From Streptomyces silvae (GTDB lineage: Bacteria; Actinomycetota; Actinomycetes; Streptomycetales; Streptomycetaceae): a stretch of 64,000 bases of DNA. The notes beneath the pieces are model-generated. The model was not told where the DNA came from. It was given only the letters and a program-made list of their open reading frames with translations, and searched no databases. Position 1 is the first letter of the stretch. Every line of letters starts with the position of its first letter. Shown piece after piece: positions 34,531 through 42,074 of this stretch. The stretch is from NCBI RefSeq assembly GCF_016745505.1, contig NZ_JAERUC010000196.1, forward strand, positions 1 through 64,000. Direction: 5' to 3'. A program made the translations under genes and the position numbers.

Positions 34531-35436
34531 CTACGCCGGGCCGGCCGCCGCGCGCAGTGCTTCCAGGACCGGCCTGATCAGCGGGTGGCCCTCGGCGCCC
34601 TGGCGTACGGCGGCGAAGACGCGCCGGGTCGGGGCGACGCCCTCCACGGGCCGTACGACGACCCCGCCGAGCTCCGTGCCGCGCAGCGCCGAGCGGGGCA
34701 CCAGCGCCACCCCGGCGCCCGCACCGGCCAGGGCGACGACGGCGTGGAAGTCGTCGGAGGAGTGCTCCAGCAGGGGCTCGAAGCCCGCGTACTCGCAGGC
34801 CAGGACCACCACGTCGTGGCAGGGGTTGCCGGGGTACGGGCCGATCCACACGTCCTTGGCGAGATCGGCGACGGCGACGTGGTCCTGGTCCGCGAGGCGG
34901 TGGCCGACCGGCAGCACCGCGTCGAAGGGCTCCGAGTACAGCGGCACCCGGGTCAGCCGCCGGTCGTCGTCACCGGGTGCGCCCCGGTACTCGACGGCGA
35001 CCGCCACGTCGACCTGCCGGTCCAGCACCATCGGCACGCTCGCGTCGCCCTCGGCGTCCTGCACCCGGACCCGGATGCCGGGCGCGGTGCGGGTCAGTTC
35101 CGCGATCGCCGGGGCGAGGACCAGCCCGATCCCCGTGGCGAACGCGGCGACCGTGACCGTCCCCGCGACACCCGCGCTGTAGTCGGCGAGCTCCGCCTCC
35201 GCCCGCTCCAGCTGGGCGAGGACCGCGTTGGCGTGGGTCAGCAGGATCTCCCCGGCGACGGTCAGCCGCGCGCCCCTCGCCCCGCGCTCGACCAGCCGGT
35301 GGCCGGTCTCCTGCTCCAGGGCGGCGAGCTGCTGGGAGACCGCCGAGGGGGTCAGATACAGCGCGGCGGCCGCGGCGGTCACGGTGCGGTGGTCCGCCAC
35401 CGCACGGAGAATGCGCAGCCGCCGTGCATCGATCAT
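34531..35436 (-). CDS. LysR-family transcriptional regulator
   Basis: A 301-residue regulator. The N-terminal winged helix (RRLRILRAVADHRTVTAAAA, then LYLTPSAVSQQLAALE) is followed by a periplasmic-binding-like effector domain from about residue 90. It lies 30 bases after kbl on the same strand and may be part of the tdh-kbl transcript; LysR proteins often regulate adjacent genes. Its effector is unknown. A link to threonine or glycine metabolism is inference from position. Confidence 0.92.
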   Translation of the reverse strand: MIDARRLRILRAVADHRTVTAAAAALYLTPSAVSQQLAALEQETGHRLVERGARGARLTVAGEILLTHANAVLAQLERAEAELADYSAGVAGTVTVAAFATGIGLVLAPAIAELTRTAPGIRVRVQDAEGDASVPMVLDRQVDVAVAVEYRGAPGDDDRRLTRVPLYSEPFDAVLPVGHRLADQDHVAVADLAKDVWIGPYPGNPCHDVVVLACEYAGFEPLLEHSSDDFHAVVALAGAGAGVALVPRSALRGTELGGVVVRPVEGVAPTRRVFAAVRQGAEGHPLIRPVLEALRAAAGPA

Positions 35437-35466
35437 GCGCCCATGATCCCAGATCGTGAGACGGTT

Positions 35467-36672
35467 CTACGCCTCCGTCTCCGCCTCCAGCGCGGCCCGG
35501 GCGTCGACGAACGCGTCCACGGCACGGTCGACGTCGGCGGTGGAGTGCGCTGCGGAGAGCTGGACGCGGATGCGCGCGGCGCCCTGCGGGACGACGGGGT
35601 AGGAGAACCCGATCACGTACACCCCGCGCTCCAGGAGCAGTTCCGCCATCCGGCCCGCCTTCGCGGCGTCGCCGATCATCACGGGGGCGATGGCGTGGTC
35701 GCCGGGCAGGATGTCGAAGCCCTCCGCGGTCATCCGCGAGCGGAAGAGCGCGGTGTTGGCGTCGAGCCGCTCCCGCAGCTCGCCGGCGGACTCCAGCAGG
35801 TCGATGACCTTGAGGGAGGCGGCGGCGATGACCGGGGCGAGCGAGTTGGAGAAGAGGTACGGGCGCGAGCGCTGGCGCAGTAGCGCGACGATCTCGGCGC
35901 GCGCGGCGACGTAACCGCCGGACGCGCCGCCCAGCGCCTTGCCGAGCGTGCCGGTGATGATGTCGACGCGGTCCATGACCCCGTGCAGCTCGGGGGTGCC
36001 CCGGCCGCCGGGGCCGACGAAGCCGACGGCGTGCGAGTCGTCGACCATGACCATGGCGTCGTAGCGGTCGGCGAGGTCGCAGATCTCGGCCAGCGGGGCG
36101 ACGTAGCCGTCCATGGAGAAGACGCCGTCGGTGACGACGAGCCGGCGGCGGGCGCCGGAGGCCTCCTTGAGCTGCTGCTCCAGGTCAGCCATGTCGCGGT
36201 TGGCGTACCGGTACCGCTTCGCCTTGGAGAGGCGGATCCCGTCGATGATGGAGGCGTGGTTCAGGGCGTCGGAGATCACCGCGTCCTCGGGGCCGAGGAG
36301 CGTCTCGAAGACTCCGCCGTTGGCGTCGAAGCAGGAGGAGTAGAGGATCGTGTCCTCCTGCCCGAGGAAGGCGGAGAGCCGCTGCTCCAGCTCCTTGTGG
36401 ACCTCCTGGGTGCCGCAGATGAAGCGGACGGAGGCCATGCCGTAGCCCCAGCGGTCCAGCGCCTCGTGGGCGGCGGCGATGACCTCGGGGTGGTCGGCGA
36501 GGCCCAGGTAGTTGTTGGCGCAGAAGTTCAGCACCTCACCGCCGCTGCCGCCGGAGGTGACGGCGACGGTGGCGGACTGCGGGGTGCCGATCACGCGCTC
36601 GGGCTTCTGGAGCCCGGCGTCGCGGATCTCGTCGAGGGTGGTGCGCACGTCGTCGCGTACGGAGTCGAACAT
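35467..36672 (-). CDS. kbl: Glycine C-acetyltransferase (2-amino-3-ketobutyrate CoA ligase)
   Basis: PLP-dependent alpha-oxoamine synthase family enzyme that splits 2-amino-3-ketobutyrate with coenzyme A into glycine and acetyl-CoA. It is 401 residues, close to the E. coli enzyme. The Schiff-base lysine is Lys245 in TGTLGKALGG, with VMVDDSHAVGFVG (208-220) contacting the cofactor. GGGAG six bases upstream supports the ATG. It follows tdh by 121 bases on the same strand; that gap contains two copies of GCTTCGGTACGA. Together with Tdh it forms the threonine-to-glycine pathway. Confidence 0.96.
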   Translation of the reverse strand: MFDSVRDDVRTTLDEIRDAGLQKPERVIGTPQSATVAVTSGGSGGEVLNFCANNYLGLADHPEVIAAAHEALDRWGYGMASVRFICGTQEVHKELEQRLSAFLGQEDTILYSSCFDANGGVFETLLGPEDAVISDALNHASIIDGIRLSKAKRYRYANRDMADLEQQLKEASGARRRLVVTDGVFSMDGYVAPLAEICDLADRYDAMVMVDDSHAVGFVGPGGRGTPELHGVMDRVDIITGTLGKALGGASGGYVAARAEIVALLRQRSRPYLFSNSLAPVIAAASLKVIDLLESAGELRERLDANTALFRSRMTAEGFDILPGDHAIAPVMIGDAAKAGRMAELLLERGVYVIGFSYPVVPQGAARIRVQLSAAHSTADVDRAVDAFVDARAALEAETEA

Positions 36673-36793
36673 GTGGGTCTCCCAGGTGGATACAGGTGCG
36701 TGCGAGGAGCTTCGGTACGACAGGCTTACGACGGGCGTCGGTGCTGCGTTCCCGTGCGCGGCGCTTCGGTACGAGGCTTCGGGGCGCGGAGCC

Positions 36794-37822
36794 TCAGGCG
36801 GACCAGTCGAGCAGGACCTTGCCGCCGAGACCGCTCGCGGCGTCGTCGAAGGCGGCTTCGAAGTCGCGGTAGCCGTACCGGCCGGTGATCACCGGGGCGA
36901 GGTCGAGCCCGCCCTCCAGGAGTACGGACATGGCGTACCAGGTCTCGTACATCTCGCGGCCGTAGATGCCCTTGATCGTGAGCATCGAGGTGACGACGCG
37001 GGACCAGTCGACGGGGAACTCGGCGGACGGCAGTCCGAGCATCGCGATCCGGCCGCCGTGCGTCATGTTCGCGATCATGTCCCGCATGGCCTCGGGCCGG
37101 CCGGACATCTCCAGGCCGATGTCGAAGCCCTCCCGCAGCCCGAGGCTGCGCTGGCCGTCGGCGATGGTCGCGCCGCCGACGTTCAGGGCGAGGTCCACCC
37201 CGACCTTCCTGGCCAGGTCGAGCCGCGCCTCGCTGACGTCGGTGATGACGACGTTGCGGGCGCCCGCGTGGCGGGCGACGGCGGCGGCCATGATGCCGAT
37301 CGGGCCCGCGCCGGTGATCAGCACGTCCTCACCGACGAGCGGGAAGGACAGGGCCGTGTGCACGGCGTTGCCGAACGGGTCGAAGATCGCGGCGACGTCG
37401 AGGTCCACCTTGTCGCGGTGCACCCAGACGTTGGAGGCGGGCAGCGACAGGTACTCGGCGAACGCCCCGTCCCTGCCGACCCCGAGCCCGAGGGTGGAGC
37501 GGCACAGGTGCCGGCGTCCGGCGAGGCAGTTGCGGCACTTCCCGCAGACCAGGTGGCCCTCGCCGCTGACGAGGTCGCCGATCTCGATGTCGACGACGTC
37601 CGCGCCGGTCGCGGCGACCTCGCCGACGAACTCGTGGCCCAGCACGAGCGGGGTGCGCACGGCCTTCTGCGCCCAGCCGTCGTAGTCGCGGATGTGCAGG
37701 TCGGTGCCGCAGATCCCGGTGCGCAGCACCTTGATCAGCACATCCCCGGGGCCGATTTCCGGCTCCGGCACGTCCATCAGCCACAGTCCCGGCTCGGCCT
37801 TGTGCTTCACGAGTGCCTTCAC
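36794..37822 (-). CDS. tdh: L-threonine 3-dehydrogenase
   Basis: Zinc-dependent medium-chain dehydrogenase oxidising threonine to 2-amino-3-ketobutyrate with NAD+, 342 residues, close to the E. coli length. Catalytic zinc ligands Cys38 (TGICGTDLH) and His63-Glu64 (LGHEF) are intact, and the structural zinc loop CGKCRNCLAGRRHLC is present. The Rossmann motif is ITGAGPIGIMAAAVAR. A GTG at 37822 is used, with GGGAG eight bases upstream; the usual family N-terminus begins there. The first gene of the tdh-kbl unit. Confidence 0.96.
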   Translation of the reverse strand: MKALVKHKAEPGLWLMDVPEPEIGPGDVLIKVLRTGICGTDLHIRDYDGWAQKAVRTPLVLGHEFVGEVAATGADVVDIEIGDLVSGEGHLVCGKCRNCLAGRRHLCRSTLGLGVGRDGAFAEYLSLPASNVWVHRDKVDLDVAAIFDPFGNAVHTALSFPLVGEDVLITGAGPIGIMAAAVARHAGARNVVITDVSEARLDLARKVGVDLALNVGGATIADGQRSLGLREGFDIGLEMSGRPEAMRDMIANMTHGGRIAMLGLPSAEFPVDWSRVVTSMLTIKGIYGREMYETWYAMSVLLEGGLDLAPVITGRYGYRDFEAAFDDAASGLGGKVLLDWSA

Positions 37823-38200
37823 GGCTGCGGCTCCCTGTACCTGGTGACGGCCCCGGGCCGGGGGCATGCCGAAGGCGGCCTGCGGCCCGGGGTGCTTGGG
37901 GGGTGACGGCGGTCGGAGCGGGGCGGACGTGTGCGCCGTCCCACCGGTCACCCGGTGCCGCGCCGCTCGTTGCCGTCAGGAAGACACTGCCGCACACGCG
38001 GGCCCAGGTCCATCGAGGATTTCTTAAGCGCCGCCGCAGCTGCGCTTCACGCCGTGGCGTAGAGCCCGAGCCGGCGGGCCTTGCCGTCGTCGACCGGGAC
38101 GGCGGACAGGGGTTCGGGGTCCGGCAGGGTGAGCGCCGCGGAGGAGCGCGCGGCGACCAGTGCGGTGACGTGACGGGTGCGGCGTGACGGGTGCCGCGGG
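37823..38200. other. 378-base region upstream of tdh
   Basis: Contains the tdh leader and promoter, including a conspicuous AT-rich patch ATTTCTTAAG near 38020. Its right part holds a possible 3' gene remnant described separately and two copies of CGTGACGGGTG just after the MarR stop. I see no complete gene. Confidence 0.5.
38047..38169 (-). pseudogene. Possible 3' remnant of a gene (about 40 codons)
   Basis: On the minus strand a frame ends in PDPEPLSAVPVDDGKARRLG and then LYATA before a TGA. Nearly every third base is G or C and the composition looks like real protein, unlike the shadow frames around it. No start codon or ribosome-binding site is available; upstream the frame runs into the antisense-free 3' end of the MarR gene. 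It may be the tail of a deleted gene, or chance. Confidence 0.3.
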
Positions 38201-38653
38201 TCAGGGCCGGGGCCAGGGCCGTCCGTCGAGGTGCTCGATGTCGCTGTTGAAGCGCTTGAGGTACGCGGCGAAGTCGGCGACCTCGTCGGGCGACCACTCG
38301 GCCATGACCCGCTCCAGGCCGCTGATGTTCGCCTCGCGCTCCGCGTCCAGGCCGCGTTCACCCGCACCGGTGATGCGGAACTTGCGGGCGATGCCTCCGT
38401 CGGGGTCGGGGATGCGCTCGACCAGACCGGCCCGCAGCATGGCGGCGGTCTGCCGGTTCAGCGTGGAGGCGTCGAGACCGAAGGCCTCGCTCAGCTGGCC
38501 GATGGACATCGGGCCTTCCATACGGATCCGGCTCAGCAGGGTGTACGCGCTGCGGTCGAGGTGTCCGCCGCGCCGCGACCGGATGGCGCCCGGCTGGAGG
38601 TGCCGCCCGAGCAGCATCGTCTCGAACTCGATCAAGTGCGTCGGCTTGTCCAC
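38201..38653 (-). CDS. MarR-family transcriptional regulator
   Basis: A 150-residue winged-helix regulator: YTLLSRIRMEGPMSIGQLSE then the recognition region FGLDASTLNRQTAAMLRAGL, and the wing RIPDPDGGIARKFRIT. The GTG at 38653 has AGAAGGA just upstream and is preferred over an ATG at 38704 that lacks one. It is divergent from a second MarR gene; the 130-base gap contains a perfect palindrome that either protein could bind. Effector unknown. Confidence 0.88.
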   Translation of the reverse strand: MDKPTHLIEFETMLLGRHLQPGAIRSRRGGHLDRSAYTLLSRIRMEGPMSIGQLSEAFGLDASTLNRQTAAMLRAGLVERIPDPDGGIARKFRITGAGERGLDAEREANISGLERVMAEWSPDEVADFAAYLKRFNSDIEHLDGRPWPRP

Positions 38654-38742
38654 GGTCCTTCTCTCGACCGCCTGCGCGGCACCTCGGGGCTCTCCCCCGC
38701 ACATATACCATCCGGCTCTCGCCGGCAGGACACCGCATTTAA

Positions 38743-38777
38743 GTATGTTGACATACCTATAGTCCCGTACCTATGCT
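38743..38777 (+). promoter_or_regulatory. Promoter with overlapping palindromic operator for the second MarR gene
   Basis: A consensus -35 TTGACA (38748-38753), an 18-base spacer and TATGCT (38772-38777) point to a start at about 38784, the A of the gene's ATG. The -35 box lies inside the perfect inverted repeat GTATGTTGACATAC (38743-38756), a size typical for a MarR operator. Binding there would block this promoter, and possibly the divergent one. Confidence 0.6.
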
Positions 38778-38783
38778 GTGCGG

Positions 38784-39257
38784 ATGCCCGACCCCGCCGC
38801 GCCCGCCCAGGAGATCGACCGCGTAGCCTCCGCGCTCGTGGCGTCCCTGCCTGCGCTGCACCGGGGTCTGGAGCGGCAGGTGGCGCACGGGTTTCCGCAC
38901 CCCCGGCTGCCCGACGGCCAGCTGGCCCTGCTGTTCCTCGTCGAGGAGCGCGAAGGGATCACCGTCAGGGAGACGGCCGAAGCGCTCCTGATGAAGCCGA
39001 ACAACGTCAGCGCCCTCGTCTCCCAGCTCACCGACCTGGGACTGCTGGAGCGCCGGCAGGACACCGCCGACAAGCGGGTCGCCCATCTGCACCCCACGCC
39101 CACGGCCCGGGAGAGGCTCGCCGAGGCGCGTGCGCTCAAGGAGAGCCATCTGGCGCGCGTGCTGCACACGCTCACCGAGGGAGAGCTCGACGCCCTCGGT
39201 GCGGCCCTGGGCGCGCTGACGTCACTGAACCGGCACCTCCACTCCCCCGCCGGCTGA
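38784..39257 (+). CDS. MarR-family transcriptional regulator
   Basis: A 157-residue regulator with the winged-helix segment ITVRETAEALLMKPNNVSAL and wing RRQDTADKRVAHLHPT, which contains the MarR-typical Asp-X-Arg pattern. The ATG at 38784 has no ribosome-binding site, and the promoter predicts transcription starting at this base, so the mRNA is probably leaderless; a GTG two codons earlier would then be untranscribed. It is followed by a hairpin and then an MFS exporter gene, its probable target. Confidence 0.88.
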   Translation: MPDPAAPAQEIDRVASALVASLPALHRGLERQVAHGFPHPRLPDGQLALLFLVEEREGITVRETAEALLMKPNNVSALVSQLTDLGLLERRQDTADKRVAHLHPTPTARERLAEARALKESHLARVLHTLTEGELDALGAALGALTSLNRHLHSPAG

Positions 39258-39274
39258 CCACTCCGCCGGTCATC

Positions 39275-39300
39275 GCCGTGCCCCCGTCCCGGGGCACGGC
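39275..39300 (+). terminator. 10-bp hairpin between the MarR and MFS genes
   Basis: Arms GCCGTGCCCC and GGGGCACGGC with a six-base loop, 18 bases after the MarR stop. It suggests the exporter gene has its own promoter. Confidence 0.65.
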
Positions 39301-39386
39301 AGGTTCCCCTGGCGTGGCCGCCGCGCGGCCCTCGCAGCCGGGGCACCTCTTCTCGTCGTCCGACGTTTCACAGACAAGGCTCACGC

Positions 39387-40979
39387 ATGTCCTCCACCAC
39401 CGTGGACCCCTCCGCCCTGCCCGAGAGCAGTCCACCCGACGTGCCCCGGGGCAGGCGCGGCAACCCCTGGCTGACGCTGATCGCCGTGGCCGTCGGCCTG
39501 TTCATGGTCAACCTCGACTCCTCCGTCGTCGCGATCGCCAACCCGGAGATAGGCCGGGACCTCGGCGCGTCCACGGCCGACCTCCAGTGGGTCACCAACG
39601 CCTATCTGATCGCCATGGCCGCCCTGTTGATCCTGGGCGGCAAGCTCGGTGACCGCTTCGGGCGGCACGCGGTCTACATGGCGGGCACCCTCGGCTTCAC
39701 GCTGGCCTCGGTGGCGATCGCCCTCTCCGGTTCGGTCGAGGGCGTCATCGCCTTCCGCGCGGTCCAGGGCCTGTTCGCCGCCCTGCTGATCCCCAACACC
39801 CTCGGTCTCCTGCGGGCGGTCTTCCCGCCGCGGAAGTTCGGCATGGCCGTGGGCCTCTGGGCCATGGTGGCGTCCTGCTCCACCGCGCTCGGCCCGATCG
39901 TCGGCGGTCTGCTCATCGAGTACGTCAACTGGGAGTCGGTCTTCTACATCAACGCGCCCATCGGCGTCGCCGCGCTGGTCTTCAGCCTGTTCGTCCTGCC
40001 GAAGAGCAAGGACTCCACCGGGCACCACCGCTTCGACGTACCGGGCGTGGTCCTGCTCGCCGTCGGCCTGGTCGCCCTGATCTTCGGCGTGGTCAAGGGC
40101 GAGACCTGGGGCTGGGCCTCCGGCGGAACGCTGGGGTCGATCGCCGCGGGCCTGGTCGTCCTGGCCGGCTTCTGCTGGTACGAGACCCGGCTGGCCCACC
40201 CGCTGCTGCCGATGCGGCTCTTCCGTAACCGCTCGCTGACCATCGGCGCCATCGTCACCGCGGTCAACTTCTTCGTGATGCTCGGTGTCATCTTCTTCGT
40301 GATGCTGTACCTGCAGAACGTGCGCGGCTTCTCCCCGGTCGAGGCCGGTGTCCGCACCCTGCCGTTCAGCCTGGCCACGGTGGTGGCGGCGCCGCTGGGC
40401 GCCGCCCTGACCCAGCGCTTCGGCCCGCGGGTCACCATGCCGGTCGGCATGGCCCTCCAGACCGCGGCAGCCCTGTGGATGCTGACCTGGGACGCCGGTT
40501 CCTCGTACGCCTCCCTGTGGCCGCCGTTCCTCGCCATCGGCCTGGGCGTCGGCATCGTGATGTCCGCGTCCTCCGACGCGATCGTCGGCAACGCGCCGAG
40601 GAAGGACGGCGGGGTGGCCGGCGGGCTGCAGGCCACCTCGCTGCAGATCGGCGGCGCGCTCGGCACGTCCGTGCTGGTCTCCCTGATCAGCTCGAAGGTG
40701 GGCTCCACCCTGACCGGCGAACTGACCTCGGCCGGCGTCCCGGCGGGCACGGCGGCGGGCTTCGAGGAGGCCAGGGACGCGGTGTCCATGGGCGTCTCAC
40801 CCGTCTCGGCCGACATGCCCGCGCAGCTGAGGGCCGCCGTGATCGAGGGCAGCGGCAACGCGTTCATGAACGGCATGCACACCGCGGTGATCGTCACCGC
40901 GGTCCTCTGTGCCGCGGGCGCGCTGCTCGCCGGGTTCGGCATGCGCCGCCGCACCGCACCGGAGGGCTCGGAGGACTGA
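39387..40979 (+). CDS. MFS drug exporter, DHA2 (EmrB/QacA) family
   Basis: Proton-coupled efflux pump of 530 residues with about 14 predicted membrane helices. Family motifs visible include NLDSSVVAIANPEIGRDLG in helix 1, LGGKLGDRFGRH after helix 2 and AVQGLFAALLIPNTLG in helix 4. A loop near residues 430-465 (SAGVPAGTAAGFEEARDAV) and a final helix complete the protein. Adjacent MarR genes are the likely regulators. The ATG has only a weak AAGG upstream. Substrate spectrum is not predictable. Confidence 0.93.
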   Translation: MSSTTVDPSALPESSPPDVPRGRRGNPWLTLIAVAVGLFMVNLDSSVVAIANPEIGRDLGASTADLQWVTNAYLIAMAALLILGGKLGDRFGRHAVYMAGTLGFTLASVAIALSGSVEGVIAFRAVQGLFAALLIPNTLGLLRAVFPPRKFGMAVGLWAMVASCSTALGPIVGGLLIEYVNWESVFYINAPIGVAALVFSLFVLPKSKDSTGHHRFDVPGVVLLAVGLVALIFGVVKGETWGWASGGTLGSIAAGLVVLAGFCWYETRLAHPLLPMRLFRNRSLTIGAIVTAVNFFVMLGVIFFVMLYLQNVRGFSPVEAGVRTLPFSLATVVAAPLGAALTQRFGPRVTMPVGMALQTAAALWMLTWDAGSSYASLWPPFLAIGLGVGIVMSASSDAIVGNAPRKDGGVAGGLQATSLQIGGALGTSVLVSLISSKVGSTLTGELTSAGVPAGTAAGFEEARDAVSMGVSPVSADMPAQLRAAVIEGSGNAFMNGMHTAVIVTAVLCAAGALLAGFGMRRRTAPEGSED

Positions 40980-40987
40980 GACCGGCC

Positions 40988-41035
40988 CCGGCCGGGTGCG
41001 GGAGCGCGTGCGAAGGCGCTCCCGCACCCGGCCGG
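40988..41035. terminator. Perfect 19-bp bidirectional terminator hairpin
   Basis: Arms CCGGCCGGGTGCGGGAGCG and CGCTCCCGCACCCGGCCGG are exactly complementary around a ten-base loop. It fills the gap between the convergent MFS and hydrolase genes. Confidence 0.9.
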
Positions 41036-41041
41036 ACGGCG

Positions 41042-41878
41042 TCAGGGCAGCGGCACGAAGTCCCTGATGGCCTCGGTCAGCGGCTCGGGCCGGTCCTCGG
41101 GGATGAGGGTGAAACTGTCGGCGATCTCCACGAGTTCGCCCTTCGGCAGCATCTCCGCCAGCCTCCGGCCGTGCGCGGGCGGCATGACCTTGTCCTCGGC
41201 CGCCCAGACGACGAGCGCGGGACGGTCGAACGTACGCAGCGCCTCCGCCCACCCCAGCAGAACGTCCCGGGGCGGTACCCCGACGATGTACGCCCGCAGG
41301 TCCCGCCGGATCGCCGCGGAGGTCCACAGGGGCCGGAGCCAGTCGTCCATCACGTCGTGCGGGACCGGCCGCTTGCTCATCCACCCCCAGGTCAGGGACG
41401 TTCGGCGCATCGGCTTCAGCTTCAGCAGGGCGAAAGCGAGCCGCAGCCCTCCGGGGGTCCTGGCCGCGACGGCCAGATTGCGGCCGGGCAGACCGGGCGG
41501 ATAGTTGTCGAACGCCTCGCAGGACGTGATCACCAGCCTGCCGATCCGCCGGTCCCGGCCCTCCGCGACGAGGGCTTGCGCCCCGCCCCAGTCGTTCATC
41601 ACCAGGGTGACGTCGTCGAGGTCCAGCTTCTCCAGGAACTCCGCCACCAGATGGGCGACCCCGAGCACCGTCAGATCGGCGTCCGGACGCATCGGCCGGC
41701 GGTGGGCGCCCAGCGGCAGGGTGGGCACGACGCACCGGTAGTCGGATCGCAGCCCGGCGACGACGTGGCGCCAGAGCGAACCGTTCATCGCCACACCGTG
41801 CAGCAGGACCACCACGGGCCCGTCCCCGCCGGTGTCCTCGTACTCCACCACTCCCGCGGAAAGCGTCACCTCAGTCAT
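41042..41878 (-). CDS. Alpha/beta-fold hydrolase
   Basis: A 278-residue protein with the hydrolase fold. The oxyanion region is LLHGVAMNGSLW, and the nucleophile elbow is MNDWGGAQ with aspartate, as in haloalkane dehalogenases and epoxide hydrolases. The place where the catalytic histidine is expected (usually GHFVQED) reads FTLIPED, so the base appears to be threonine. Either the histidine is elsewhere or the enzyme is altered. The ATG at 41878 is straightforward. It converges with the MFS gene across a strong terminator. Confidence 0.85.
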   Translation of the reverse strand: MTEVTLSAGVVEYEDTGGDGPVVVLLHGVAMNGSLWRHVVAGLRSDYRCVVPTLPLGAHRRPMRPDADLTVLGVAHLVAEFLEKLDLDDVTLVMNDWGGAQALVAEGRDRRIGRLVITSCEAFDNYPPGLPGRNLAVAARTPGGLRLAFALLKLKPMRRTSLTWGWMSKRPVPHDVMDDWLRPLWTSAAIRRDLRAYIVGVPPRDVLLGWAEALRTFDRPALVVWAAEDKVMPPAHGRRLAEMLPKGELVEIADSFTLIPEDRPEPLTEAIRDFVPLP

Positions 41879-42074
41879 ACGGCCAACCTAGGTCGTCCTC
41901 CTGCAGCGCGCGGCCCAACGGGGCGTCAGGGCTTGATAGCGTCGCCCGCACGACTACGGAAAGCTCCCCGCCGGGGTCGTCGCTCCGCCGGGCCGGGCCG
42001 CACCGACAGGGCGGCGAGCGGCGGCCGGTGCGTGTGACGGGGACGCACGTGGCAGGGACGATGAGGGCCTACGC

